In this document: positions 29,705 through 38,338 of the stretch, piece after piece | How the letters are laid out: the number at the start of each line of letters is the position of its first letter | Numbering within the stretch: the first letter of the stretch is position 1 | Source: Terrimesophilobacter sp963702165 | GTDB lineage: Bacteria > Actinomycetota > Actinomycetes > Actinomycetales > Microbacteriaceae | Direction: 5' to 3' | DNA length: 64,000 nucleotides | Assembly (NCBI GenBank): GCA_963702165.1 | Contig: OY969722.1 | Location: 620,001-684,000 of the forward strand | Notes under the pieces: model-generated | What the model was told of the DNA's origin: nothing | The model's database searches: none | The model's input: the letters and a program-made list of their open reading frames with translations, nothing else | Translations under genes and position numbers: made by a program

Positions 29705-31120
29705 ATGACCCTGATCCCACCGACAGCCGCCGTGCCCATCGAACCGCTCGCCGAGGCGGTGCAAGCCGGGCTGCCCACCGCCATCGCCGACCTGTCCGAC
29801 CTGGTGCGCATTCCCTCTGTGTCCTGGGCGGCATTCGACCCGGCCCACGTCCAGAAGAGTGCGGATGCGGTAGCGGCCCTGCTGCAGGGCACCGGCGTGT
29901 TCGACTCGGTGAAAATCTCCCGCGCCACCATCGGGGACACGGATGCGCTCGGCCAGCCCGCCGTCCTAGCGAGCCGGGCGGCGCGCAACGGGGCGCCGAC
30001 CATTCTGCTCTACGCCCACCATGACGTGCAGCCGCCCGGCAAGGACGAGGACTGGGAGACCAGCCCGTTCGAGCCGACGGTCAAGGGCGACCGCCTGTAC
30101 GGTCGCGGCGCCGCAGACGACAAGGCAGGCGTGATGGCGCACGTGGCGGCCATCCGGGCTCTCGTCGAGACCACAGGGTCCGACTTCGATCTCGGCCTGG
30201 CGGTATTCATCGAAGGGGAGGAGGAGTTCGGCTCCCGCTCCTTCAAGAACTTCCTGGTGCAGCACCGTGACGAGCTCGCGGCCGACGTCATCGTGGTCGC
30301 CGACTCTGACAACTGGGACGTCGACACTCCCGCACTGACCGTCGCACTTCGTGGCAACGTCACGTTCCGGCTGACGATCAGCACGCTCGGCCACGCGTCG
30401 CACTCCGGAATGTTCGGGGGAGCGGTACCGGATGCGATGCTCGCCACGACGCGACTCCTCGCGTCCCTGCACGACGAGCAGGGCACTCCTGCGGTCGCCG
30501 GCCTCACCACGCACGACGCTCCGGTGCCGGACAGCGCCGAAGAAGACCTGCGCCGGGACGCCGCGCTGCTCGACGGCGTCTCCTCGATCGGCACCGGACC
30601 AATCCTCGAACGCATGTGGTTCAAGCCGTCGATCACGGTGACAGGCATCGACGCCCCGGATGTCGCCAACGCGTCGAACACGCTCATCCCGTCGGTCGCG
30701 GTGCGGATCAGCGTGCGCATCGCGCCCGGACAGCGCGCAGAGGACGCCTTTGAGGCGATCAAGGCGCACCTCGAGGCGAATGCCCCGTTCGGCGCCCACC
30801 TCGCGATCGACGATGTCGACCTCGGCAACCCGTTCCTGGTCGACACCAGCGGCTGGGCCGTCGCCGAGGCGAAGCAGGCGATGGCGGATGCCTGGGGCAA
30901 AGCACCCGTGGACACCGGTGTTGGGGGTTCCATCCCGTTCATCGCCGACCTGGTCGAGCAGTTCCCTGACGCGCAGATCCTGGTCACCGGTGTCGAGGAC
31001 CCCGACACGCGCGCTCACAGCCCCAATGAGTCGCTGCACCTGGGTGTGTTCAAGCGCGCCATCCTGACCGAGGCGCTTCTGCTCGCCCGACTCAACGCGG
31101 GCCGTTCAGGGAACGTGTGA
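29705..31120 (+). CDS. M20 family metallopeptidase (dipeptidase)
   Basis: Cytoplasmic zinc dipeptidase or amidohydrolase of 471 residues. Metal ligands and catalytic residues are visible: YAHHDVQPPGKDEDW (metal His and the catalytic Asp), GRGAADDKAGV (bridging Asp), FIEGEEEFGSRSF (catalytic and metal Glu), DSDNW and the C-terminal RAHSPNESLHLG (metal His). The dimerisation domain spans about residues 215-370. The true start is ATG 29705; the frame is open upstream only as a shadow of the DUF3043 gene. Exact substrate unknown. Confidence 0.92.
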   Translation: MTLIPPTAAVPIEPLAEAVQAGLPTAIADLSDLVRIPSVSWAAFDPAHVQKSADAVAALLQGTGVFDSVKISRATIGDTDALGQPAVLASRAARNGAPTILLYAHHDVQPPGKDEDWETSPFEPTVKGDRLYGRGAADDKAGVMAHVAAIRALVETTGSDFDLGLAVFIEGEEEFGSRSFKNFLVQHRDELAADVIVVADSDNWDVDTPALTVALRGNVTFRLTISTLGHASHSGMFGGAVPDAMLATTRLLASLHDEQGTPAVAGLTTHDAPVPDSAEEDLRRDAALLDGVSSIGTGPILERMWFKPSITVTGIDAPDVANASNTLIPSVAVRISVRIAPGQRAEDAFEAIKAHLEANAPFGAHLAIDDVDLGNPFLVDTSGWAVAEAKQAMADAWGKAPVDTGVGGSIPFIADLVEQFPDAQILVTGVEDPDTRAHSPNESLHLGVFKRAILTEALLLARLNAGRSGNV

Positions 31121-31167
31121 GGCAAGCGCGTACACTGAGATCAGATTTCCTAGTAGGGGAGCAGTAG

Positions 31168-31524
31168 ATGACTGACGTAACGCTGACCGATTCCACCACC
31201 CACAGTGTCGGTCTCACCGACGCCGCGGCCGCCAAGGTGCGTGCGCTCACCGAGCAGGAGGGTCGCGACGACCTGCGCCTGCGCGTCGCAGTGCAGCCGG
31301 GCGGCTGCTCTGGCCTGATCTACCAGCTCTACTTCGACGAGCGACTCCTGGACGGGGACGCGACACACGACTTCGACGGCGTCGAGGTCGTGGTCGACAA
31401 GATGAGTGCTCCCTACCTGGAGGGAGCAACCATCGACTTCGAGGACACCATCCAGAAGCAGGGCTTCACGATCGACAACCCGAACGCGGCCGGCAGCTGC
31501 GCGTGCGGCGACTCGTTCAGCTAG
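31168..31524 (+). CDS. erpA: Iron-sulfur cluster carrier, ErpA/HesB family
   Basis: A-type Fe-S carrier of 118 residues that delivers clusters to target proteins. The three conserved cysteines are present: QPGGCSGLIYQ and GSCACGDSF at the C terminus. The ATG at 31168 follows AGGGGAGCAG. It lies upstream of the cytochrome oxidase genes, separated by a terminator; the Rieske protein QcrA is one possible client (inference). Confidence 0.94.
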   Translation: MTDVTLTDSTTHSVGLTDAAAAKVRALTEQEGRDDLRLRVAVQPGGCSGLIYQLYFDERLLDGDATHDFDGVEVVVDKMSAPYLEGATIDFEDTIQKQGFTIDNPNAAGSCACGDSFS

Positions 31525-31541
31525 ACACACGTGCCACGTAG

Positions 31542-31572
31542 GGGAGTCGGATGCCAAGCATCCGGCTCCCTT
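31542..31572 (+). terminator. Terminator hairpin after erpA
   Basis: GGGAG-T-CGGATGC, loop CAA, GCATCCG-G-CTCCC makes a 13-bp stem with one G-T wobble, ending in TT. It is 17 bases after the erpA stop and before the ctaC promoter region. Confidence 0.8.
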
Positions 31573-31713
31573 CGTCGTTAACCCGCGCGACCATTGCGCA
31601 ACTCGCCCGGGCGTGCCCGGTGGGAAACAGTGGGCGCGCCATTCGGAGTAGGCTGGCGGCAGGTCGAATAGACTCCTTTGTTGTACGTCCGCAGACATTC
31701 CGAGAGGTTCCAG

Positions 31714-32598
31714 GTGCGCTCTAAAGCCCGTCTTCGTTGGATTGCCATTCCGGTAGCGGCGGCGATTGCTCTCGTCGTAGCCGGGTGCACTCCGCAGCAG
31801 CTCCGGGGGTATATGCCTGGTGAACCAGGCATCACCAACCACACCGATGGAATCACCGGCCTATGGGTGACTTCCTGGATCGTGTTGCTGCTTGTCGGGA
31901 TCGTCGTGTGGGGTCTCATCATCTGGAGCATGGTCGTGTACCGCCGCCGCAAGGGGCAGGTCGGCCTTCCGGTGCAGCTGCGCTACAACATGCCGATCGA
32001 GTTCTTCTACACGATCGTGCCGTTCATCCTCATCATCGGCTTCTTCGCCTTCACCGCGCGTGAGCAGGCCAGCATCGAGCAGCCGATCGCGAACCCCGAC
32101 GTGCAGATCGAGGTACACGGCAAGCAGTGGTCGTGGGACTTCAACTACCTGAACGAGGGCCCCGGCGGCGACGGCGTCTACTACCAGGGCATTCAGGCCC
32201 AGCAGACGGACGAGAGCCCGTTCATCGACTACGCCGCGCTGCCCACCCTCGTGCTGCCGGTCGGTCAGACCGTCGAGATCATTCTCGAGAGCCGCGACGT
32301 CATCCACTCCTTCTGGGTACCTGACTTCCTCTACAAGAAGGACATGATCCCCGGCAAGAGCAACCACATGTACTTCATTCCTGAGAAGGAAGGAACGTAC
32401 ATGGGCAAGTGTGCCGAGCTGTGCGGCGAGTTCCACTCGCTCATGCTCTTCCAGGTGGAGGTCGTCTCCGCAGACAAGTACGCGAGCTACATCCAGTCAC
32501 TCGCCGACGCCGGTCAGACCGGCACCATCGGCCAGAACCTTGACAGGAACCAGAACCAGCCGGGCCGCGAAGCTCCGGCCATCCGGGAAAACGAGTAG
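31714..32598 (+). CDS. ctaC: Cytochrome c oxidase subunit II CtaC
   Basis: Copper A subunit of the aa3-type oxidase. The GTG at 31714 follows GAGAGG and gives a signal peptide with lipobox LVVAGC (about residues 19-24), so the mature protein is a lipoprotein. Two membrane helices follow (about residues 50-72 and 94-112). The CuA site is intact in GKCAELCGEFHSLM, with the upstream His in RDVIHSFWVP. 294 residues. An in-frame TTG at 31678 would add 12 residues without a ribosome site. ctaD starts 12 bases downstream. Confidence 0.94.
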   Translation: MRSKARLRWIAIPVAAAIALVVAGCTPQQLRGYMPGEPGITNHTDGITGLWVTSWIVLLLVGIVVWGLIIWSMVVYRRRKGQVGLPVQLRYNMPIEFFYTIVPFILIIGFFAFTAREQASIEQPIANPDVQIEVHGKQWSWDFNYLNEGPGGDGVYYQGIQAQQTDESPFIDYAALPTLVLPVGQTVEIILESRDVIHSFWVPDFLYKKDMIPGKSNHMYFIPEKEGTYMGKCAELCGEFHSLMLFQVEVVSADKYASYIQSLADAGQTGTIGQNLDRNQNQPGREAPAIRENE

Positions 32599-32610
32599 GA
32601 CAACGAAGAA

Positions 32611-34359
32611 ATGACTACCACTTCGACGGCAACCCGCACCACGGTTGGCGGCTCCTCAACGGGACAAGACTTCACCGCCTCCAAGGTCGGGACCAAGGGC
32701 GACAAGATTCTCGGCTGGATCACCACCACCGACCACAAGCGCATCGGCTCGCTCTACCTGGTCACCTCCTTCATCTACTTCTGCCTCGGCGGTGTGATGG
32801 CGCTGGTCATCCGCGCCCAGCTGTTCCAGCCGGGACTGGAGATCCTGCAGACGAAGGAGCAGTACAACCAGCTCTTCACCATGCACGGCACGATCATGCT
32901 GCTGATGTTCGCGACGCCGCTGTTCTTCGGCTTCGCGAACTGGATCATGCCGCTCCAGATCGGCGCGCCGGATGTCGCGTTCCCGCGGCTGAACGCGCTC
33001 TCCTACTGGTTCTTCAGCTGGGGAAGCCTCATCGCGGTCGCCGGATTCCTCACCCCGCAGGGTGCGGCATCCTTCGGTTGGTTCGCCTACTCCCCGCTGT
33101 CATCCACGACCTTCTCGCCGGGAGTCGGCGGTAACCTGTGGGTCCTCGGCCTCGGGCTCAGCGGCTTCGGAACCATCCTCGGCGCGGTGAACTTCATCAC
33201 CACGATCATCACCATGCGCGCGCCCGGCATGACCATGTGGCGCATGCCGATCTTCACCTGGAACACCCTCATCACGTCGCTGCTCGTGCTGATGGCCTTC
33301 CCGCCGCTTGCTGCCGCGCTGATGGGTCTCGCGATGGACCGCGTGCTCCATGGCCACATCTATAACGTCGACGCCGGCGGTGCTCTGCTCTGGCAACACC
33401 TGTTCTGGTTCTTCGGACACCCAGAGGTGTACATCATCGCGCTGCCGTTCTTCGGCATCGTCTCCGAGGTCTTCCCGGTGTTCAGCCGCAAGCCGATCTT
33501 CGGATACAAGACCCTGGTCTACGCGACGGTCGCCATCGCGGCGCTTTCCATCACCGTGTGGGCGCACCACATGTACGTGACCGGCTCGGTGCTGCTGCCG
33601 TTCTTCGCGCTGATGACGATGCTCATCGCGATCCCGACGGGCGTGAAGATCTTCAACTGGATCGGCACCATGTGGCGAGGATCGGTGACGTTCGAGAGCG
33701 CGATGCTCTGGGCCATCGGCTTCCTCGTGACGTTCACCTTCGGTGGACTCACCGGTGTCATCCTGGCGAGCCCGCCGCTGGACTTCCACGTGTCGGACAC
33801 CTACTTCGTCGTGGCTCACTTCCACTACGTCGTGTTCGGAACCGTGGTGTTCGCAATGTTCTCCGGCTTCTACTTCTGGTGGCCGAAGTGGACCGGCCGG
33901 ATGCTCAACGAGCGACTCGGAAAGATCCACTTCTGGCTGCTGTTCGTCGGCTTCCACGCGACCTTCCTCATCCAGCACTGGCTGGGCGTCATGGGCATGC
34001 CCCGTCGTTACGCCACGTACCAGCCTGAGGACGGCTACGCCTGGATGAACCAGCTGTCGACGGCCGGCGCGATGCTGCTCGGCATCTCGATGATCCCGTT
34101 CCTCTACAACGTGTTCATCACCGCCCGCCGCGCACCGCTGGTGACGGTGAACGACCCGTGGGGCTACGGACGCTCGCTCGAGTGGGCGACCTCGTCGCCG
34201 CCGCCGCGCCACAACTTCACCTCGATCCCGCGCATCCGTTCCGAGTCCCCGGCGTTCGACCTGAACCACCCGGAGGCGGGTCTGCCGGTCGGCATCGGGC
34301 CGCTCAAGGACGCACCGGATGCTCCTGTCCTCGACGCCTCTGACGAGAAAGTGAAGTAA
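32611..34359 (+). CDS. ctaD: Cytochrome c oxidase subunit I CtaD
   Basis: Catalytic subunit with haem a, haem a3 and CuB. Twelve hydrophobic segments are visible. FTMHGTIMLLMFATP carries a haem a ligand, FFGHPEVYIIALP carries the CuB His and its cross-linked Tyr, WAHHMYVTGS the other two CuB His, and HFHYVVFG the last haem ligands. 582 residues, typical of actinobacterial CtaD. It sits between ctaC and ctaF. Confidence 0.97.
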   Translation: MTTTSTATRTTVGGSSTGQDFTASKVGTKGDKILGWITTTDHKRIGSLYLVTSFIYFCLGGVMALVIRAQLFQPGLEILQTKEQYNQLFTMHGTIMLLMFATPLFFGFANWIMPLQIGAPDVAFPRLNALSYWFFSWGSLIAVAGFLTPQGAASFGWFAYSPLSSTTFSPGVGGNLWVLGLGLSGFGTILGAVNFITTIITMRAPGMTMWRMPIFTWNTLITSLLVLMAFPPLAAALMGLAMDRVLHGHIYNVDAGGALLWQHLFWFFGHPEVYIIALPFFGIVSEVFPVFSRKPIFGYKTLVYATVAIAALSITVWAHHMYVTGSVLLPFFALMTMLIAIPTGVKIFNWIGTMWRGSVTFESAMLWAIGFLVTFTFGGLTGVILASPPLDFHVSDTYFVVAHFHYVVFGTVVFAMFSGFYFWWPKWTGRMLNERLGKIHFWLLFVGFHATFLIQHWLGVMGMPRRYATYQPEDGYAWMNQLSTAGAMLLGISMIPFLYNVFITARRAPLVTVNDPWGYGRSLEWATSSPPPRHNFTSIPRIRSESPAFDLNHPEAGLPVGIGPLKDAPDAPVLDASDEKVK

Positions 34360-34364
34360 GGCAC

Positions 34365-34787
34365 GTGAAGACCAATATCGTCCTGTTCTGGGTCCTAACC
34401 GTCTTCTTCGTGCTTGTCGCGATCACGTACGGCGTGTGGAGCCTGCTCGACCCGTTCCACGGGACCATCGAGTGGGTCGGCACCCTCGCGCTGTTCCTGT
34501 CTGGTGCGCTGTTTGCGCTGGTGGCGTTCTACCTGGGCAAGACCTACAAGGCACAGGGCGCAGAGCTGCCCGAGGACCGGCCGGAGTCCACCGTCGACGA
34601 TGGTGACCCCGAGATCGGCTTCTTCAGCCCGTGGAGCTGGTGGCCGCTGATGCTGGGCACCGCAGCCGCGACGGTCTTCCTGGGCATCGCTGTCGGCACG
34701 TGGATCGTGCTCATCGGCTTTGCCCTGGCAATTGTTGCGATCGTCGGGTGGGTGTTCGAGTACTACCGCGGCTACTTCGGTCGCTGA
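34365..34787 (+). CDS. ctaF: Cytochrome c oxidase subunit IV CtaF
   Basis: Small actinobacterial oxidase subunit of 140 residues with four membrane helices and the family motifs FLGKTYKAQG-like YLGKTYKAQGAELPEDRP and DPEIGFFSPWSWWPLML. It starts with a GTG five bases after ctaD. It completes the + strand oxidase operon; a terminator follows directly. Confidence 0.95.
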   Translation: MKTNIVLFWVLTVFFVLVAITYGVWSLLDPFHGTIEWVGTLALFLSGALFALVAFYLGKTYKAQGAELPEDRPESTVDDGDPEIGFFSPWSWWPLMLGTAAATVFLGIAVGTWIVLIGFALAIVAIVGWVFEYYRGYFGR

Positions 34788-34796
34788 CGCAACTGA

Positions 34797-34838
34797 GAAC
34801 GGGGACGGGTCCTTTGGGTCCGTCCCCGTTCTGCTTTT
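34797..34838 (+). terminator. Rho-independent terminator after ctaF
   Basis: GAACGGGGACGG (34797-34808) pairs with CCGTCCCCGTTC (34820-34831) across a short loop and is followed by TGCTTTT. It ends the ctaC-ctaD-ctaF transcript. Confidence 0.9.
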
Positions 34839-34861
34839 AACCCCTCGCCGCTGCTCTCCCG

Positions 34862-34967
34862 CCCTGTTGTGCAGGACATCCCTTGTTGTGCAGGAGAAAG
34901 TGCCGTTGGGCGGGGAGTTGTCGGGCATCCGGGGCCGAAAGCCGGCGGATGTCCTGCACAACAAGGG
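34862..34967. repeat. Inverted repeat with two competing left arms (TTGTGCAGGACATCC type)
   Basis: The right arm GGATGTCCTGCACAACAAGGG (34947-34967) is complementary to two tandem left arms: 34862-34881 (20 bases, one base missing) and 34880-34895 (16 bases, perfect). Either left arm can pair, so the element has two alternative long hairpins. It lies just after the ctaF terminator. Confidence 0.8.
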
Positions 34968-35021
34968 TCGCCAGCTGCGCCGCCTTGCGGGCATCCGGCC
35001 ATATTGGGCACCTGAGACCAC

Positions 35022-35418
35022 GGGTCACAAAGAGGCCGTTGTGTGCTCAGCAGGGCCGCTTGTTGACCCCTCTGGGATCCCAGCGCTCGTCGGAGAGTCC
35101 CGAAGGGTCAGAAACAGGCCCTCGTGGGCCCAGGCAGGCCGCTTTGCGACCCCTCCTGGACTGCGAGGTCTCCACAGGCACCGCGTCCGGTGGTCGAGCT
35201 TGTCCAGACCCGCGGCATCCTGATGGTCGAGCGAACATGCAGTGCAGCTGCTCTGGCGCATGGAGGGTCAGAGGAGTCAGAAATAGTCCTTCGTAGGCTC
35301 TGCAAGGGCGTGTTGCGACCCCTCGGGATACCTCGAGCACGTGGAGTGTCCGGCGAGGTCCGGCGGGTCAGATAGAGGCCTTCGTGGGCCTTGGGCTCGG
35401 GAAGGGCAGTTTGCGCCC
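35022..35418. repeat. Four diverged copies of a ~50-bp GGGTC...GACCC palindrome
   Basis: Units at 35022-35072, 35105-35154, 35274-35324 and 35365-35418 share GGGTCA-(G/C)A-AAxAGGCC at one end and GC-TTGCGACCCCTC at the other, which are complementary, so each folds on itself. Spacing is irregular (83, 169 and 91 bases between starts). The fourth copy is the most diverged. Confidence 0.75.
35192..35210. repeat. GGTCGAGCTTGTCCAGACC interspersed element, copy 1
   Basis: Nineteen bases matching, in reverse complement, the element at 48590-48608 with two differences. It lies between the second and third 50-bp palindromes. Confidence 0.65.
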
Positions 35419-35548
35419 GCTGCAACTAGGCGAGGTCTCGGCAGGCTCGACCACCGGGATCATGGTGCGGGGTCGAGACGGGCTCGACCACCGAGATGGG
35501 GGAGCAGCCTCGACGGTCTCGAGAGGACACAGGAACACCCCGCACAAT

Positions 35549-35586
35549 GCAGAACGGCCGCACCCCGAAGGATGCGGCCGTTCTGC
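35549..35586 (-). terminator. Hairpin after qcrB
   Basis: GCAGAACGGCCGCA and its complement TGCGGCCGTTCTGC form a 14-bp stem around a 10-base loop, ending 11 bases from the qcrB stop. The T-tract is poor, so termination may be inefficient, but this is the obvious end of the ctaE-qcrCAB transcript. Confidence 0.8.
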
Positions 35587-35597
35587 GTCGTTACTGC

Positions 35598-37232
35598 CTA
35601 GTGGTGGCCATCCGACTCGATCTCCCCGCGCGTGACCGGAGAGATGCGGTCTTCGAAGAACCAGCGCGAGAGGATTGCACGCACCCGCTGAACCGGCGAG
35701 ATCTTTCCACGCGCGTTCGGGCGGAGCATGAGCGGCTTGTAGTCGACGTAGTCGACCAGGCGCCAGCGGTCGTACTCCGTGAGGGGCTGGTGCACCTCGA
35801 TGTACTCGCCGCCGGGGAGGCGCACGATGCGTCCCGACTCGTAGCCGTGCAGCGCGATCTCGCGGTCCTTCTTCTGCAGCGCGACGCAAACGCGCTTCGT
35901 CATGAAGTAGGCGAAGATCGGCCCGAGGATGATCAGCGCCTGCAGCGCGTGGGTCACCCACTCGATCGACAGCATGAAGTGCGTGGCGATGAGGTCGGAA
36001 CTCGCCGCGGCCCACATGACGCCGTAGAAGACCACACCAGCAGCACCGATCGCCGTGCGGACCGGGGCGTTGCGCGGACGCTCTGCCATGTGGTGCTCGC
36101 GCTTGTCGCCGGTGATCCACGCCTCGAGGAAGGGGTAGACCGCCACAGCCAGCAGGAACAGGCCGAGGATCGCAGCCGGAATCAGAATGCTGAGCGTGAA
36201 GGTGAAGCCCCACAGCTCGAACTCCCAGCCCGGCGGAATCAGTCGCAGCGCACCATCGGCGAATCCGATGTACCAGTCAGGCTGAGTGCCAGCGGAAACG
36301 GGGGAGGGGTCATACGGTCCGTAGTTCCAGATCGGGTTGACCGTGAACGTCGAGGAGATCAGCACGATGACGCCGAACACCACGAAGAAGAACCCACCGG
36401 CCTTCGCGGCGAACAGCGGCATGACCGGAACGCCAACGACGTTGTCGTTCGTGCGGCCGGGGCCGCCGAAGTGGGTGTGCTTGTTGATGACCATCAGCAA
36501 CAGGTGCAGACCCAGTGCAGCGATGAGCAGCGCCGGCAGCAGCATGATGTGCAGCACGAACAGGCGCGGCACGATCACGGTGCCAGGGAACTCGCCGCCG
36601 AAGAGCAGGTACGAGATCCAGGTTCCGACGATCGGGAAGCCCTTGACCATTCCGTCGATGATGCGGAGGCCGTTGCCGGAGAGCAGGTCATCCGGCAGCG
36701 AGTAGCCGGTGAAGCCCTCAGCCATCGCGAGGATGAACAGCACGAAGCCGATCACCCAGTTGAGCTCACGCGGCTTGCGGAAGGCGCCGGTGAAGAACAC
36801 CCTCAGCATGTGCAGCCCGATCGAGGCCACGAACAGCAGCGCCGACCAGTGGTGCACCTGGCGCATGAGCAGGCCGCCACGGATGTCGAAGGTGATGTCG
36901 AGCGTCGAGGCGTAGGCCGCAGACATCTCGATGCCCTTCAGCGGCACGAACGAGCCCTGGTAGGTCACGTGGCTCATCGACGGGTCGAAGAAGAATGTCA
37001 GGAACGTGCCCGAGAGAAGGATCGCGATGAAGCTGTAGAGCGCGACCTCGCCGAGCATGAACGACCAGTGGTTCGGGAAGACCTTGCGGCCGAGCTCCCT
37101 GACGATGCCCGAGATGCTCGTGCGCTCGTCCAGGTAGTTCGATGCAGCCGCAGTGAAGCGCATGCCCGGGCCGGGCGGGGTGGTGTTCGCGCTTGGCTCT
37201 GTAACTGTTGCTGTGCCAGCGGCGGTACTCAT
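35598..37232 (-). CDS. qcrB: Cytochrome bc1 complex cytochrome b subunit QcrB
   Basis: Membrane cytochrome b with two haems and the quinol sites. The paired haem ligands are in RQVHHWSALLFVASIGLHMLR and LFVLHIMLLPALLIAALGLHL, and PEWY is replaced by the actinobacterial variant QPDWYIGF at the Qo site. The C-terminal extension beyond about residue 450 is normal for actinobacteria. 544 residues. The start overlaps the end of qcrA by four bases. Confidence 0.97.
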   Translation of the reverse strand: MSTAAGTATVTEPSANTTPPGPGMRFTAAASNYLDERTSISGIVRELGRKVFPNHWSFMLGEVALYSFIAILLSGTFLTFFFDPSMSHVTYQGSFVPLKGIEMSAAYASTLDITFDIRGGLLMRQVHHWSALLFVASIGLHMLRVFFTGAFRKPRELNWVIGFVLFILAMAEGFTGYSLPDDLLSGNGLRIIDGMVKGFPIVGTWISYLLFGGEFPGTVIVPRLFVLHIMLLPALLIAALGLHLLLMVINKHTHFGGPGRTNDNVVGVPVMPLFAAKAGGFFFVVFGVIVLISSTFTVNPIWNYGPYDPSPVSAGTQPDWYIGFADGALRLIPPGWEFELWGFTFTLSILIPAAILGLFLLAVAVYPFLEAWITGDKREHHMAERPRNAPVRTAIGAAGVVFYGVMWAAASSDLIATHFMLSIEWVTHALQALIILGPIFAYFMTKRVCVALQKKDREIALHGYESGRIVRLPGGEYIEVHQPLTEYDRWRLVDYVDYKPLMLRPNARGKISPVQRVRAILSRWFFEDRISPVTRGEIESDGHH

Positions 37233-38299
37233 AGTGAACGCTCCCAGAAGCTAGGGCCGACAGGTTCGTGGAAGTCGCTGCGGGCGACGAGGTAGCCCTC
37301 GGCATCCACCGTGATCGGAAGTTGGGGAAGGGGACGCTTGGCGGGTCCGAAGATGACCGCCGCTTCGTGGGTGATGTCGAACTGCGACTGGTGGCAGGGG
37401 CACAGCAGGTGGTGCGTGTGCTGTTCGTACAGTGCCACCGGGCAGCCGACGTGGGTGCAGATCTTGGAGTAGGCGACGATTCCGTCGTAGTTCCAGTCCT
37501 CACGGCCGGGGGTGACGTGCAGGTCCTCGGGCTTGAGGCGCATGAGGAGCACTGCGGCCTTGGCCTTCTCCTCGAGCGGGTGTTCGGCTTCGGCCAGGTT
37601 GTTCGGGATCACGTGGAAGACGCTGCCGAGGGTCACCTCGGATGCCTTGATCGGCGTTCCAGACGGGTCCTTGGCCAGTCGAACTCCCTTGCCCCACAGC
37701 GTGGTCTTGAGGAGCGGTACCGGGTCGGCGGCGGGCGCGAGGTCGCGGAACAGCACGACCGCGGGCAGCGGCGAGAGCGCAAGCGCTCCGATCAGGGTGT
37801 TGCGGATCAGCTTGCGCCGGTTGAAGCCGGACTCCTGGTTCCCGAGCGTGAACACGTTCGCTGCGATCGCACGCGTCTCGTCAGTGCCACGCGTGCCGTG
37901 GCGAGGCTCCACCATCTCGACGTACGTCATCAGGTTCTTCGCCCAGTGGATCGCGCCAATGCCGATCGGAATCAGCGCCAGTGCGATGCCAAGTCCGACG
38001 AAGAGGTTGTTGAGGCGAGTCGAGTTGAGGTCGCCCGGCTCGATCGGAATGACGATGTAGGCGACGATTGCCATCACCGTGCCGACGATGGAGAGCGCGA
38101 ACATGCCCGCAACGACGCGCTCGGCTTCCTTTTCCTTCTTCGGGTCGAGATCGGTCACCCGATCGCTGTGCGGCGGAAGTCCGGGGTTCTCAAAGGCGTC
38201 AGGTGCGATGACGGCCGTGCCGGGGGAGACTTCACGTCCCGGGCTCTTCACGAGCTCCGAGCCGGCAGCGGCGCCTGTGTCGCCGTCATGCTGAGCCAT
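37229..38299 (-). CDS. qcrA: Cytochrome bc1 complex Rieske iron-sulfur subunit QcrA
   Basis: Actinobacterial Rieske protein with three N-terminal membrane helices (about residues 65-86, 97-116 and 168-187) and a C-terminal [2Fe-2S] domain. The cluster ligands are in CTHVGC and CPCHQS. Length 356, normal for this phylum, where the extra helices are typical. It lies between qcrC and qcrB on the same transcript. Confidence 0.97.
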   Translation of the reverse strand: MAQHDGDTGAAAGSELVKSPGREVSPGTAVIAPDAFENPGLPPHSDRVTDLDPKKEKEAERVVAGMFALSIVGTVMAIVAYIVIPIEPGDLNSTRLNNLFVGLGIALALIPIGIGAIHWAKNLMTYVEMVEPRHGTRGTDETRAIAANVFTLGNQESGFNRRKLIRNTLIGALALSPLPAVVLFRDLAPAADPVPLLKTTLWGKGVRLAKDPSGTPIKASEVTLGSVFHVIPNNLAEAEHPLEEKAKAAVLLMRLKPEDLHVTPGREDWNYDGIVAYSKICTHVGCPVALYEQHTHHLLCPCHQSQFDITHEAAVIFGPAKRPLPQLPITVDAEGYLVARSDFHEPVGPSFWERSL

Positions 38300-38338
38300 T
38301 TGTTTCCCTTCGATTTCTTGCTGTGGAAAAGTGTGCGA

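Larger units (their letters stand above)
34839..35548. other. Non-coding, repeat-rich interval between ctaF and qcrB
   Basis: About 0.7 kb without a credible gene; short open frames here lack ribosome sites and family resemblance. It holds the competing-arm hairpin (34862-34967), four related imperfect palindromes of about 50 bases (35022, 35105, 35274, 35365), a GGTCGAGCTTGTCCAGACC element (35192-35210) and CTCGACC/GGTCGAG arms at 35446-35489. Confidence 0.8.

Noticed and set aside
35022..35418. CRISPR array
   Set aside because: The four repeats are diverged, palindromic over their full length and irregularly spaced, and no cas genes are present.
35496..37295. Open frame of 599 codons antisense to qcrB
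   Set aside because: A low-complexity, charged shadow of a GC-rich membrane gene.
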